From positions 21,834 through 85,833 of IMG/VR virus record IMGVR_UViG_3300028844_005756: a stretch of 64,000 nucleotides of DNA; one strand, given 5' to 3'. A program made the position numbers and the translations under genes. Below, piece by piece: positions 13,405-21,550 of this stretch. The stretch is from a virus. The stretch's first letter is position 1. Every line of letters starts with the position of its first letter. Below the pieces are notes generated by a model. The model was given only the letters and a program-made list of their open reading frames with translations, did no database searches and was not told the DNA's origin.

Positions 13405-14775
13405 ATGCAAACTATCAATACCCCCAGTGTAAATCTACACACAACAGAAGCTTTCACCGCAACAGAACAAAATATTCTCAAAGAATATCTAGAAAAGAAA
13501 GAAAAGAGATTTCCTCATAGATATGATGAAACATATCTTCAAAAGAGCGGATTGCGACTTTCTGAACATTGTGCTATTTTAAATAAAGAAGATATTGTTG
13601 TTGAGAAACCAGGTCATTTCACAAACAATTTAGTTTGGGCAGGTGGAATCAATAATAAATTTAATGATATTAAGAAAAGTTTAAGTGAAGATGGTTATGA
13701 ATTATCACATATACCACCTGCAGTTTATTTTGATAAAAAGGAAAAAAAATATCAACTAGTTGATGGAAGAACTAGATTTAAAATTTTGGAAAATTATGAT
13801 ATTAGTAATATTATAGTAGATATCTATGAGAAAATTGAAGGGGCATCAGAAAAAACAGTTGAATTAGGATGTGGTAGACTACAAACACAATCAAATTTAG
13901 GAAGGGAAATTGCTGGTAAAGTTACTGATAAGGATATTATTTCAAATGTTCATTCATGGATTGAAAGTGGGTTTATCAAAAAAGAAGACTCGACTACTAA
14001 AAAAGAAGAAGATAAACAACCTGATTTGACTAGTATAATAGAGTTTATTAATGATTTTTATAATCCATTACATGTTAAAAGTTCTAAAAAAATAAACAAT
14101 TTAGCAAATGCCGCCAGAGATACATATGGACAAAATACTAAACGAATAGTTTGGATTGATGTTAAAGATGTGCAGACTTGGTTGGGTGTAGATAAAAGAA
14201 CTAATACTAGAATTCCAAATAGTCAAAGACCACCAGAAGACCTTGACAACCCTATGGATAATAAGAATTCTTATGTTGATTCTTTTCCAGATGGAGCAAC
14301 ACATAGCAGGGGTACTTGTTATTTAGAAATTGATACAACTCAAGCAAGACGTGCCGTTGCTGCAGCAGCAAATCATGCTAGATTAAATCCTAACTGCGAC
14401 ATTAGAATTATTATATATGTTAAACAAATAACAGATAATGAAAATCCTGCAATTGCTTATAATAGAGAAATTACTAGGTTTGTTAGAACTTTTTATGGTA
14501 CTCTAAATCAAATTTCAGAATGTTATTTTAATAAGGTAACTCCATTAGTTGATGTGGTTTCTATATATGGTGCTGTACCAAGTTTAAAAGAGTATCATAA
14601 TACTAAAGAACTTATTCTTCTTAATTCAGCTTCGGTTGGAACTACTGGGTCTAATCCAAAATGGTTTCAAAAAAATCCCTTAAAGTTAAATGGAATATCA
14701 TCATATGATTTATTAAATACTATTTCTATCAATAATAACGAAGAAGAAGATGATGATGATAGTTGGCTTGATTAA
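13405..14775 (+). CDS. ParB/Srx-fold-like protein
   Basis: 456 aa. ATG 13405 follows AGGATAAGTATT; non-ATG starts upstream would cover the leader hairpins. Residues 102-137 (HIPPAVYFDKKEK, then YQLVDGRTRFKIL) resemble the ParB/sulfiredoxin-like core, where a D-G-x-x-R motif follows two strands. The rest has no clear match; a Pro/Asn-rich linker lies around 275-300 and the C-terminus is acidic (EEEDDDDSWLD), as in some DNA-mimic or SSB-type tails. ParB-like domains bind CTP or act as nucleases in phages; which applies here is unknown. A strong terminator follows, so this is a single-gene unit. Confidence 0.5.
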   Translation: MQTINTPSVNLHTTEAFTATEQNILKEYLEKKEKRFPHRYDETYLQKSGLRLSEHCAILNKEDIVVEKPGHFTNNLVWAGGINNKFNDIKKSLSEDGYELSHIPPAVYFDKKEKKYQLVDGRTRFKILENYDISNIIVDIYEKIEGASEKTVELGCGRLQTQSNLGREIAGKVTDKDIISNVHSWIESGFIKKEDSTTKKEEDKQPDLTSIIEFINDFYNPLHVKSSKKINNLANAARDTYGQNTKRIVWIDVKDVQTWLGVDKRTNTRIPNSQRPPEDLDNPMDNKNSYVDSFPDGATHSRGTCYLEIDTTQARRAVAAAANHARLNPNCDIRIIIYVKQITDNENPAIAYNREITRFVRTFYGTLNQISECYFNKVTPLVDVVSIYGAVPSLKEYHNTKELILLNSASVGTTGSNPKWFQKNPLKLNGISSYDLLNTISINNNEEEDDDDSWLD

Positions 14776-14786
14776 ATAAATATGTT

Positions 14787-14810
14787 GGGGAGATTTTTCT
14801 CCCCATTTTT
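14787..14810 (+). terminator. Rho-independent terminator after ParB-like gene
   Basis: GGGGAGA (14787-14793), loop TTTT, TCTCCCC (14798-14804), then ATTTTT. Compact GC-rich stem and U-run: a textbook terminator. Confidence 0.9.
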
Positions 14811-14822
14811 CAAAAAAATCCC

Positions 14823-14850
14823 TTGACATTTCCCCACAATCTGCTATACT
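14823..14850 (+). promoter_or_regulatory. Extended -10 promoter abutting tRNA-Asp
   Basis: TTGACA (14823-14828), 16-nt spacer, TATACT (14845-14850) preceded by TGC. It is nearly identical to the promoters at 2354 and 15290. The predicted start (about 14857) falls inside the tRNA that begins at 14853. Confidence 0.8.
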
Positions 14851-14852
14851 TT

Positions 14853-14929
14853 GGCCTGTTAGTTCAGTTGGTTAGAACGCTTGCCTGTCACGCAAGAGGT
14901 CACCGGTTCAAGTCCGGTACAGGTCGCCA
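14853..14929 (+). tRNA. tRNA-Asp (GTC)
   Basis: Complete cloverleaf: acceptor GGCCTGT/ACAGGTC (one G-U), D arm GTTC/GAAC with AGTTGGTTA, anticodon stem CTTGC/GCAAG with loop CTGTCAC, T arm ACCGG TTCAAGT CCGGT, and CCA encoded. Confidence 0.97.
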
Positions 14930-14949
14930 CAACTCTTTAGGAGATTCAT

Positions 14950-15255
14950 ATGTCTGAAGAACATCCATTCGGTCGACAACTAGAAGTTATCAGTGGTTTT
15001 GAATTAGAAGACGGTTCAGCGATTAGATGCTGGAAAGACTTTGATAACGGATATTCTATTTCTACTATCCGACATAACATGTCATATGGCGGAAAAGCAG
15101 GTCTGTATGAGATTGCCGTATTCTACAAAAGAGTAGGTAGAGAAGTAGAAGGCATCACAGATGAAGGTGATTATGTTGCTGGTTGGTTGACTTATGAAGA
15201 TGTGCTTGAAAGGCATGAGAAAGTCAAGAACCTTCTACCTAATCTTCTAAACTAA
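14950..15255 (+). CDS. Hypothetical 101-aa protein
   Basis: Starts after TTAGGAGATTCAT. Beta-rich N-terminal two thirds (LEVISGFELEDGSAIRCW, YSISTIRHN, LYEIAVFYK) and a helical end (YEDVLERHEKVKNLL). It appears to be a compact globular cytoplasmic protein; no family is recognised. It shares the transcript from the promoter at 14823 and is closed by the hairpin at 15260. Base composition is less AT-rich than most neighbours, like the helicase that follows. Confidence 0.7.
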   Translation: MSEEHPFGRQLEVISGFELEDGSAIRCWKDFDNGYSISTIRHNMSYGGKAGLYEIAVFYKRVGREVEGITDEGDYVAGWLTYEDVLERHEKVKNLLPNLLN

Positions 15256-15259
15256 TCTC

Positions 15260-15288
15260 GGATATTCCTGGTAAATCCAGGAATATCC
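15260..15288. terminator. Perfect 12-bp hairpin between two transcription units
   Basis: GGATATTCCTGG (15260-15271), loop TAAAT, CCAGGAATATCC (15277-15288). It ends one nt before the TTGACA of the next promoter and has no U-run on the plus strand. It could be a terminator, or an operator beside the -35. Confidence 0.6.
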
Positions 15289-15289
15289 C

Positions 15290-15318
15290 TTGACATTTTC
15301 CCTCAGTCTGCTATACTA
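15290..15318 (+). promoter_or_regulatory. Extended -10 promoter for the UvrD-like helicase
   Basis: TTGACA (15290-15295), 17-nt spacer, TATACT (15313-15318) preceded by TGC. It lies 44 nt before the ATG at 15363 and belongs to the family with the promoters at 2354 and 14823. Confidence 0.85.
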
Positions 15319-15362
15319 TTTCTATTGAGTGAGACAACTCTCCACACTAGACAAGAGGCATC

Positions 15363-16898
15363 ATGACCCCTACAGCAGAACAACAAGCAATCCTAAATGG
15401 CTTCAACACTGTAGAAGGCAACATCAAAGTTCTTGCTCTTGCAGGAACAGGTAAGACCTCCACACTCTTGGAATTGGTACAGCAGAATCCAACCCAAACT
15501 TTCCTCTACATTGCTTTCAATCGTGACGTTAAGGAAGAAGTTGAGCGCAAAGCCCGTGCCAAAGGCATGAGCAACCTCAAAGTCAAGACTCAAAATGGTT
15601 TTGCTCTTGAGCTTGCAAGAGGTGCAGGTCTTAACTGCAACAACATCAAAGGCTACATGTCCGTCAAGGATATCATCGCCCGCCTCAACTTGACTGGCAA
15701 TGACAAGTTCCTTGCATACCATGCATTTCAAGTCATGACACGTTTCATGGTTTCCCGTGATACCACAATTGCTATGAAGCATGTACCCAAGGATGTTGAA
15801 GAAAAAATCTACAACAACATCCGCCGCTACACCAACATGACTGAAGATAAAATTCTTCAAGAAACCGATAAGCGCAAAAAACGTGCAGTACAAATTGCAC
15901 AACGTCTGTTCTCTTCTTTTGACTTCAACAGTGACGTTATGCTGCATGATGTATACGTCAAGTTGGTTCAAATGCACTACAATGAAATCCCTGTTACAGA
16001 AGACGTTGTTCTTTCTGATGAATCACAAGATGTAAATCCAGTATTCTCGGATATTATCTCCCGTGTAACTGCCCGTGTGATTGCTGTAGGTGACAACAAC
16101 CAAGCAATTTACCAGTTCCGTGGTGCAGCAGACTACCTGAAAGAAATGCCTTCAGAAGCTACATACACTCTGACACAATCATTCCGCTTCTTGCCAGAGA
16201 TTGCAGACAAGGCAAATGAATTGCTGCAGCATATGACAGACCTGCGCATCAAAGGTTTTGAAGGTGTGGAAGAAGAGAATACTTCCGCTGTACTGTGCCG
16301 CACCAATATGGGTTGTTTGACAGAAGCAATCTCAATGTTGGATCAAGGTGTTTCATTTTCTCTTGAAGGTGGAGTTGACAACGAAGGATTCCGCATGATT
16401 GAGGATTTGGTTTCTCTTTCAGATGGCAGAACATACGATGTACGACATCCTGACCTCAAAGGATTGCGCTCAATTGAAGAATTCAACAAAGAGTTGGAAG
16501 AGGATTTGCTAAATAGAGAGTGGAAAACTTCCTTGCGTGTAATTGACAAGATGGGAGGTTTTGACAATGCATTAAACATCATTCAGCAAATCAAAGATTC
16601 TCAGCGCAAAGTTCCTGCTGATGCTGTAGTCATCACCACTATGCACAAATCAAAAGGTAAAGAGTGGAATAGTGTGCGCATTGCTGATGATGCAGAAATG
16701 GTATTCTACAAGTCTGATGTTGATGCAATGGGCAGAAGAACAAGAGTTGCCATTGAATTCAAAGATGCTCCTGTGATGGAGAAAAACCTCTTCTATGTTG
16801 CAGTTACCCGAGCAAAAAGAAACTTGGAACTCGGACTTTCTCAGCGATTGTTCTATGTTGAGAAGTCCGCAAATACAGTTATTCCAGAAGCCGCATAA
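15363..16898 (+). CDS. UvrD/Rep-type superfamily 1 DNA helicase
   Basis: 511 aa, start set by AAGAGG upstream of ATG 15363. SF1 motifs in order: I LALAGTGKTS (24-33), Ia FLYIAFNRDV, II LSDESQD (217-223), III GDNNQAIYQFRGA (243-255), IV QSFRF, V TTMHKSKGKEW and VI LFYVAVTRAKRNL near the C-terminus. It should unwind DNA 3'-5' using ATP; roles in recombination or replication restart are inferred from the family. It is shorter than cellular UvrD, lacking large 1B/2B insertions. Codons ending in C (AAC, TTC, ATC, GAC) are much more frequent than in surrounding genes, suggesting strong expression or a recent different origin. Confidence 0.92.
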   Translation: MTPTAEQQAILNGFNTVEGNIKVLALAGTGKTSTLLELVQQNPTQTFLYIAFNRDVKEEVERKARAKGMSNLKVKTQNGFALELARGAGLNCNNIKGYMSVKDIIARLNLTGNDKFLAYHAFQVMTRFMVSRDTTIAMKHVPKDVEEKIYNNIRRYTNMTEDKILQETDKRKKRAVQIAQRLFSSFDFNSDVMLHDVYVKLVQMHYNEIPVTEDVVLSDESQDVNPVFSDIISRVTARVIAVGDNNQAIYQFRGAADYLKEMPSEATYTLTQSFRFLPEIADKANELLQHMTDLRIKGFEGVEEENTSAVLCRTNMGCLTEAISMLDQGVSFSLEGGVDNEGFRMIEDLVSLSDGRTYDVRHPDLKGLRSIEEFNKELEEDLLNREWKTSLRVIDKMGGFDNALNIIQQIKDSQRKVPADAVVITTMHKSKGKEWNSVRIADDAEMVFYKSDVDAMGRRTRVAIEFKDAPVMEKNLFYVAVTRAKRNLELGLSQRLFYVEKSANTVIPEAA

Positions 16899-16956
16899 TT
16901 TATTGGTAATAATATGATAAATATAAAGAAATATAAAACTTATTCAGAGAAAATAA

Positions 16957-17451
16957 ATGAAAAAATTTCTAGCGGCACTTGCTTGTGGTGCGTTCATAAT
17001 TGCCAGCACAGTGCCCGTTCAAGCAGACCCTCTTTTATTTGGTAAAGAACTTCCTCCTCCTCAACAACAGGTAGTTCCAAAAGGAGTACAACCAAATGTA
17101 GATTATCCTACGGTAATGATTGGTCAATTCATGTCATTCTGTATTAATATGATTATGATGAAATTATCCAGCGAAGGTGTACCAAGAAATATAGCTGCGG
17201 AAAATGCTGGATATGTATGTTCTTGTATTATGGATAGTTATCGTGAAGAAAATCAGCAAGCTGAATTTCAATTTGAATTAACAAGAAAAAATGAAGGTGA
17301 TGTTCCATTGTTTAAAAAACATTATACTAACTGTAGTTTATTGAATGCTGAACGAACTGGAAATATGAACATTAACCCAAGAAAAAGCATTTGGGTTAAT
17401 CAACTTAACAAACCAGAAAATATTTTAATAAATTTTAAAGAGAAAAAATGA
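16957..17451 (+). CDS. Secreted/periplasmic protein, unknown
   Basis: 164 aa with a clear signal peptide: MKKFLAALACGAFIIASTVPVQA, cleavage expected after VQA (residue 23). The mature part is Pro/Gln-rich at first, then helical with four Cys (CINM, VCSC, NCS), which may form disulfides in the periplasm. No family recognised. A secreted phage product could act in superinfection exclusion or envelope change; nothing proves this. The stop overlaps the next start (ATGA). Confidence 0.7.
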   Translation: MKKFLAALACGAFIIASTVPVQADPLLFGKELPPPQQQVVPKGVQPNVDYPTVMIGQFMSFCINMIMMKLSSEGVPRNIAAENAGYVCSCIMDSYREENQQAEFQFELTRKNEGDVPLFKKHYTNCSLLNAERTGNMNINPRKSIWVNQLNKPENILINFKEKK

Positions 17452-18020
17452 GTCGTTTAACATTTCCAACTGTTTTTGCTAAAGAGCAAAATACATATTT
17501 TATTAAAGATAGAATGAGAATGTATTTGTTTGACCACACATCGCAATACATATTTCAACTTTCTTTTGTGTTAGGAGAAATAACTTCTACTGGTCTAGAC
17601 AAGTATGTTTATGAAAAATATTCTGCAAGAGAAAAATTACAAGTTTTTTCAAACGAAGAAATAGTTTTTTCAAGAAGAACATATACTGATTCCAATGGTG
17701 ACACCGTAAATCAGGTTGGTACTGATGGTTATACCTTTTTAAATGATCAACTATTGTATGATGCACAATTAGGATATGATGCTTTTAACATTAATAAGGA
17801 TTTAATTACAGTATCTGCTGGCGGTACATATTCTACATATCCAGAACAATTGGCAGCATCAAAATATATAATGAGAGACAAAGAATGGATAACTAAATTT
17901 GCACAAAAACACTTTTTATTAATATTTAAAGCTAATAATCTAAATCAGACACCAAAAGTTTTATACGGATTTCGTATGAGAGATTTGCGTGACCATCCAT
18001 ATGATAAATTTAAATATTGA
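17448..18020 (+). CDS. Hypothetical 190-aa protein
   Basis: Coupled to the secreted-protein gene by a 4-nt overlap. It is rich in Tyr and Phe, has no signal peptide, and alternates short strands and helices (FPTVFAKEQNTYFI, MYLFDHTSQYIFQLSFVLGE). Coupling suggests the same time of expression as the upstream gene. No known domain. Confidence 0.65.
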   Translation: MSRLTFPTVFAKEQNTYFIKDRMRMYLFDHTSQYIFQLSFVLGEITSTGLDKYVYEKYSAREKLQVFSNEEIVFSRRTYTDSNGDTVNQVGTDGYTFLNDQLLYDAQLGYDAFNINKDLITVSAGGTYSTYPEQLAASKYIMRDKEWITKFAQKHFLLIFKANNLNQTPKVLYGFRMRDLRDHPYDKFKY

Positions 18021-18055
18021 TTAAAAGATTTTTATAATATGAAAGAGATGTTTTT

Positions 18056-18364
18056 ATGAAAGTAGAGAAACTTAAAGAATTAGTTTTTGAAGTTGCGAAC
18101 TGTGAAGAAAATAATAAAAATGGTGGTGTTGGTGGATTATATATATTATTTTCTATGTGGAGAGAAGATAGCACATGGTCTTTTGTGCAGTCATACATTA
18201 CCAAAGAGGGAGTTCACCATATGACCAGAACAATCTCTCAAGAATTGTTGGATAGGCAATATCTTAAATTAACTTATGTAAATGGAAATACAAATGAAGT
18301 TAATATATTATTGAATACAAAAGAATATTATTATATGGAGTCTGAAGATGAAAAAGAAAGTTGA
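18056..18364 (+). CDS. Hypothetical 102-aa protein
   Basis: An acidic N-terminal helix (KVEKLKELVFEVANCEE) is followed by a Gly-rich turn and strands (LYILFSMW, WSFVQSYI, KLTYV, VNILL). The weak start signal lies in GAGATGTTTTT. Its end overlaps the next gene by 17 nt in another frame. No family recognised. Confidence 0.6.
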   Translation: MKVEKLKELVFEVANCEENNKNGGVGGLYILFSMWREDSTWSFVQSYITKEGVHHMTRTISQELLDRQYLKLTYVNGNTNEVNILLNTKEYYYMESEDEKES

Positions 18365-18563
18365 GTTAGATTTTGATATGCCAGAATGGGCAAAATATCA
18401 TGCTGTTGATGAGAATGGTGATTTTTGTGTTTTTGATGAAAAACCTTTTCTAGTTGATAACATTGTAGGTGAAGGGATTTTTGAAACAAAAACTAATTTT
18501 ATGATTTTAGCAAAAAATTGTGTAGTTGATAATTGGAAAGCCTCATTAACTCCTCTTGATTAA
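18348..18563 (+). CDS. Hypothetical 71-aa protein
   Basis: Starts inside the preceding gene, with TGGAG about 11 nt upstream. It is acidic and beta-rich (VELDFDMPEWAKY, DFCVFDEKPFLV, IFETKTNFMILA). Probably cotranslated with its upstream neighbour. Function unknown. Confidence 0.55.
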   Translation: MKKKVELDFDMPEWAKYHAVDENGDFCVFDEKPFLVDNIVGEGIFETKTNFMILAKNCVVDNWKASLTPLD

Positions 18564-18577
18564 AAAAAAGGTTTATT

Positions 18578-19654
18578 ATGAAAAAAAGGCGAAAACACTC
18601 TATCATTTCAATGGAACCCCATTCTGTTGAACAACTTTCTGAATTTGATATAGCCAGATATTATAATTATTATCGTATTAATTATACAGAAAAAGATGCT
18701 AGAAATTTTTTATGTGAATTTGTCAAATCAACAAAGAAGCAAGCAATAATTAATAGTCAATCATATATTCCATTGGCATATGGATGGTTGGCTAGAATTA
18801 TTACAAATGGCAATAAAGTTCCTGTTGAGTATGTTGATAAACTCAATCATTATATTGAGAGTATTAAACTACAAAAGAGAAAGGTTGAAAAGCCCACACT
18901 TCTACCAACAATTTCTGCAGAAAGGAAAAATAAAAATAAAGAAAATGATGCATATTCTTTTTTAGAAACACTGATAGATAAATTATACGACACAAAGGGT
19001 AAACACACTATAAGTGCCGAATCTACTATTTTAATGTATGGTTTAAGTAAATCAAATACACAAGTTTTAGCTGAAAATTTAGAACAAGATCATCTAAGAG
19101 ATTTGCGAAATATTCCAAACGATGAAGATCTTCAAGAAGGTTATTCTTTTCTTACTAAAAGACAATTAAACATAATTTTTAAAAATCTAAAGCAAGTAAA
19201 AGAAGAGTTACTATCTGTTAAAAATATTGTAACTTCAGAAAATAAGAAAACACGGGCTATTAAACTTAAACCTATTTCTGAAATTATTAAAAATATAAAG
19301 TTTAAAAATGAAGTTTACGGTCTTTCTACAGTAGAAATAAAGCATCTATTAGGCAAGCGAGTTGCGTATGTAGTGTCTGATGCGAAACGAACTATTCTGA
19401 GATTGGAGTCTAAATCTGGATTTGATGCGAGATCTTCTTTTCTTACAAATGTGGATTCTGCTGAAAAGATTATTGTATATGGTAGATATCAAGAAAGTGC
19501 TGCAATTTATTTGGCAAAAGCAAAAACTGAAAAAGACGCAAAGAATTTAAAAAAGCACATTCGGGTTCGTAGGTATGAACCTATAGAAATTAAAAACAAT
19601 GAATATCGCACTACTGATAAATTCTGTGTTATTCAAAATTATTTAGATTTATGA
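18578..19654 (+). CDS. Hypothetical 358-aa protein
   Basis: Basic N-terminus (MKKRRKHS), a helical first half, then a charged linker (KNKNKEN), a second helical section, and a mixed alpha/beta C-terminal part (VYGLSTVEIKHLLGKRVAYVVSD, AEKIIVYGRYQESAAIYLAKA). Lys/Arg clusters suggest nucleic-acid binding, but no motif identifies a family. It is the largest gene in this run of small unknowns. Confidence 0.6.
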   Translation: MKKRRKHSIISMEPHSVEQLSEFDIARYYNYYRINYTEKDARNFLCEFVKSTKKQAIINSQSYIPLAYGWLARIITNGNKVPVEYVDKLNHYIESIKLQKRKVEKPTLLPTISAERKNKNKENDAYSFLETLIDKLYDTKGKHTISAESTILMYGLSKSNTQVLAENLEQDHLRDLRNIPNDEDLQEGYSFLTKRQLNIIFKNLKQVKEELLSVKNIVTSENKKTRAIKLKPISEIIKNIKFKNEVYGLSTVEIKHLLGKRVAYVVSDAKRTILRLESKSGFDARSSFLTNVDSAEKIIVYGRYQESAAIYLAKAKTEKDAKNLKKHIRVRRYEPIEIKNNEYRTTDKFCVIQNYLDL

Positions 19655-19664
19655 GGTAACAATT

Positions 19665-20093
19665 ATGTCTTTGAAACCAATTCCTATTATCTTTAAAGAA
19701 ATATCAGATGCTAAAACACATCTAGAAAAAGTTAAAGTTTTAAAAAATAATCGCAATAGTATGGTTGATTTACTATTGGAATTAGCATTTAGTAAAAATT
19801 TAAAAATTAATTTGCCCGATGGTGAACCACCTTATATAAAAACGGGAGAAGCAGATTTATTTAATGCTACTCTTTTATATGCTAACAGAAAGTCAATTGA
19901 ATTGTTTATAAATGAAAATACAATGCATATTCCTCAAGTCAAACGTGAGCAATTATTCATAGATTTATTAGAAAATTTGGATATCAATGAAGCAAAACTT
20001 TTATGTGAAGTTAAGGATAAAAATTTAATTTCTTATCCCGGTATTAAAAAGAAAGTTATAGAAAAAGTTTATCCCCAATGGGAACTTATTTAA
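19665..20093 (+). CDS. Conserved-type phage protein (resembles DUF6433 family)
   Basis: 142 aa. The segment LELAFSKNLKINLPDGEPPYI recalls a small T4-like phage family in which a helix is followed by a hydrophobic strand and LP.G.PPY; I cite DUF6433 from memory and it needs a profile check. All-helical after that, ending KVYPQWELI. GAGGTAAC precedes ATG. It lies one nt before the DHODH-like gene. Confidence 0.5.
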   Translation: MSLKPIPIIFKEISDAKTHLEKVKVLKNNRNSMVDLLLELAFSKNLKINLPDGEPPYIKTGEADLFNATLLYANRKSIELFINENTMHIPQVKREQLFIDLLENLDINEAKLLCEVKDKNLISYPGIKKKVIEKVYPQWELI

Positions 20094-20094
20094 A

Positions 20095-20805
20095 ATGACT
20101 CTTTATATTGCAGCACCTTTTGGAAATTATATTAAAACAGCAAATATTAGAAGTGTGGTAGGTTCTTTTACTGTAGAAAAAAGAACTGGATTATTAAAGC
20201 AGATAGCCACTACGCTAAGATACCATGATGGTGTATGGTATAATGCAATAGGATTAAGAAATCCTGGCATAGAATATGGGTTGAGAAGATATAATGAGTC
20301 AACAGGAGATATATTATCTGTAGCCGCTATCAAATCCGGAGATTGGGAAATCTTAAACAATATTATACCTTTTAATACAGATATTGAATTAAATTTAAGT
20401 TGTCCTAATATAGAACATTTTGATGATTATAATCAAGGCATTGATAAGTTTTTAAATGGAGATAGAAAGGTAATTGCTAAACTATCACCTTTAACAACAA
20501 AAGAAACTATTGTAAGTTTAATTAATCAAGGATTTGATAGTTTTCATTGTTGTAATACATTACCAACAGAAAAAGGCGGTATGAGTGGAAAAGGCCTTTA
20601 TGTTCATATAGAAAGATTAATAAGGATCATAAAGTACTTTAAAAAAGATGCGGATATAATAGCGGGAGGAGGTATTGAAAACATAGAAGATATAAGAAAA
20701 TATAATAAATTAGGAGCAACCTCATTTTCACTCGGTACTGTATGTTTTAATTTGTTTAAACTATTTAATGTGATAAAAGAATATAAAAAAAGTAATCTTG
20801 ATTAA
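20095..20805 (+). CDS. Short dihydroorotate-dehydrogenase-like flavoprotein
   Basis: 236 aa; class 1 DHODHs have about 310. Several DHODH blocks are visible in order: NAIGLRNPGI (50-59), IELNLSCPN (97-105), VIAKLSP (126-132), HCCNTLPTEKGGMSGKGL (151-168) and DIIAGGGIENIEDI (187-200) followed by SLGTVCF, the FMN-phosphate-binding end. The N-terminal part is shortened, and the usual SxS-T flavin motif is replaced by GSFTVEKRTG. It would oxidise dihydroorotate to orotate in pyrimidine synthesis if active. A phage copy could raise UMP and dTTP supply alongside dut. Confidence 0.75.
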   Translation: MTLYIAAPFGNYIKTANIRSVVGSFTVEKRTGLLKQIATTLRYHDGVWYNAIGLRNPGIEYGLRRYNESTGDILSVAAIKSGDWEILNNIIPFNTDIELNLSCPNIEHFDDYNQGIDKFLNGDRKVIAKLSPLTTKETIVSLINQGFDSFHCCNTLPTEKGGMSGKGLYVHIERLIRIIKYFKKDADIIAGGGIENIEDIRKYNKLGATSFSLGTVCFNLFKLFNVIKEYKKSNLD

Positions 20806-20809
20806 AAAC

Positions 20810-21550
20810 TCACCTAATTTTTCTTGCTGATTTTAATTTTTTCTTTCCTTGGCAATGTGCACGTTGGCTAAACCCCTTGGGGTTATTACAGTCAATGGAC
20901 TTTTTGTATTTCTTAGTCCATTTTTCAGCAATGTCATAAAATTGTTCTCTCAGAGCTTCAGATGCTTCGCCAGTAGGGTTTACATACCAACCATAAAACT
21001 TAGCATTAGGATAATCTTTTTTCAAAGAAACAAAAGAATTTAGATTTGCTTTTGAATCATCGTACATAATGACCTTATCGTAAGTATCCTTGTTCATCAG
21101 AGAAAGAATGATTTTTTTCTTGTTTTCCTCAATAGTTCCACCCTTCATGTTACCGGCACGGTATACATGAACTTTTTTCATATCAATTCCGTACTTACGA
21201 AAGGTATCTAAAAATAATTCTTTATCATCAAAGTCCGCTCTGGCAGTAACCATTACAACTTTATTCCCACGATTGATATCTCTCTTCAATTGTTTCATCA
21301 TAGGAATGATCGGTTTTGCATTATCAAAAAATTCTTTTGCATTGCGAAAGTTCTCAAAATCAAATTCTTCACCGTCCTTGAGTTTATAGTTGGTGAACTC
21401 ATGACTGTTCAGTTCCCTTATTTTTTTCCCATCTTTCATTACTCTAACTTTTGTTGATGTGTGAACCAACGTATCGTCAATATCAAAGACAACTAAAATT
21501 TTAGTGAGTGCCTCTTGCAAATTTAAAAAGAATTGTTTAAAGTTTTTCAT
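20810..21550 (-). CDS. HAD-superfamily phosphatase with capsid-targeting-like N-terminus
   Basis: 246 aa. HAD motifs: VVFDIDDTLVH (21-30, nucleophile Asp23), VVMVTARAD (T/S motif) and KVIMYDDSKAN (acidic motif). The N-terminus MKNFKQFFLNLQEA looks like T4 capsid-targeting peptides, with a possible gp21-type cut after LQE (residue 13). The C-terminus carries IDCNNPKGFSQRAHCQGKKK, a Cys/His motif I recall from tails of other marine phage proteins. It overlaps the upstream 630-aa gene by 4 nt, so both are made together. A polynucleotide or nucleotide phosphatase role is possible; the substrate is unknown. Confidence 0.8.
   Translation of the reverse strand: MKNFKQFFLNLQEALTKILVVFDIDDTLVHTSTKVRVMKDGKKIRELNSHEFTNYKLKDGEEFDFENFRNAKEFFDNAKPIIPMMKQLKRDINRGNKVVMVTARADFDDKELFLDTFRKYGIDMKKVHVYRAGNMKGGTIEENKKKIILSLMNKDTYDKVIMYDDSKANLNSFVSLKKDYPNAKFYGWYVNPTGEASEALREQFYDIAEKWTKKYKKSIDCNNPKGFSQRAHCQGKKKLKSARKIR

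Noticed and set aside
15393-15977. 194-codon minus-strand frame opposite the helicase gene
   Set aside because: Explained by the codon bias of the helicase; it has no start signal and no domain.
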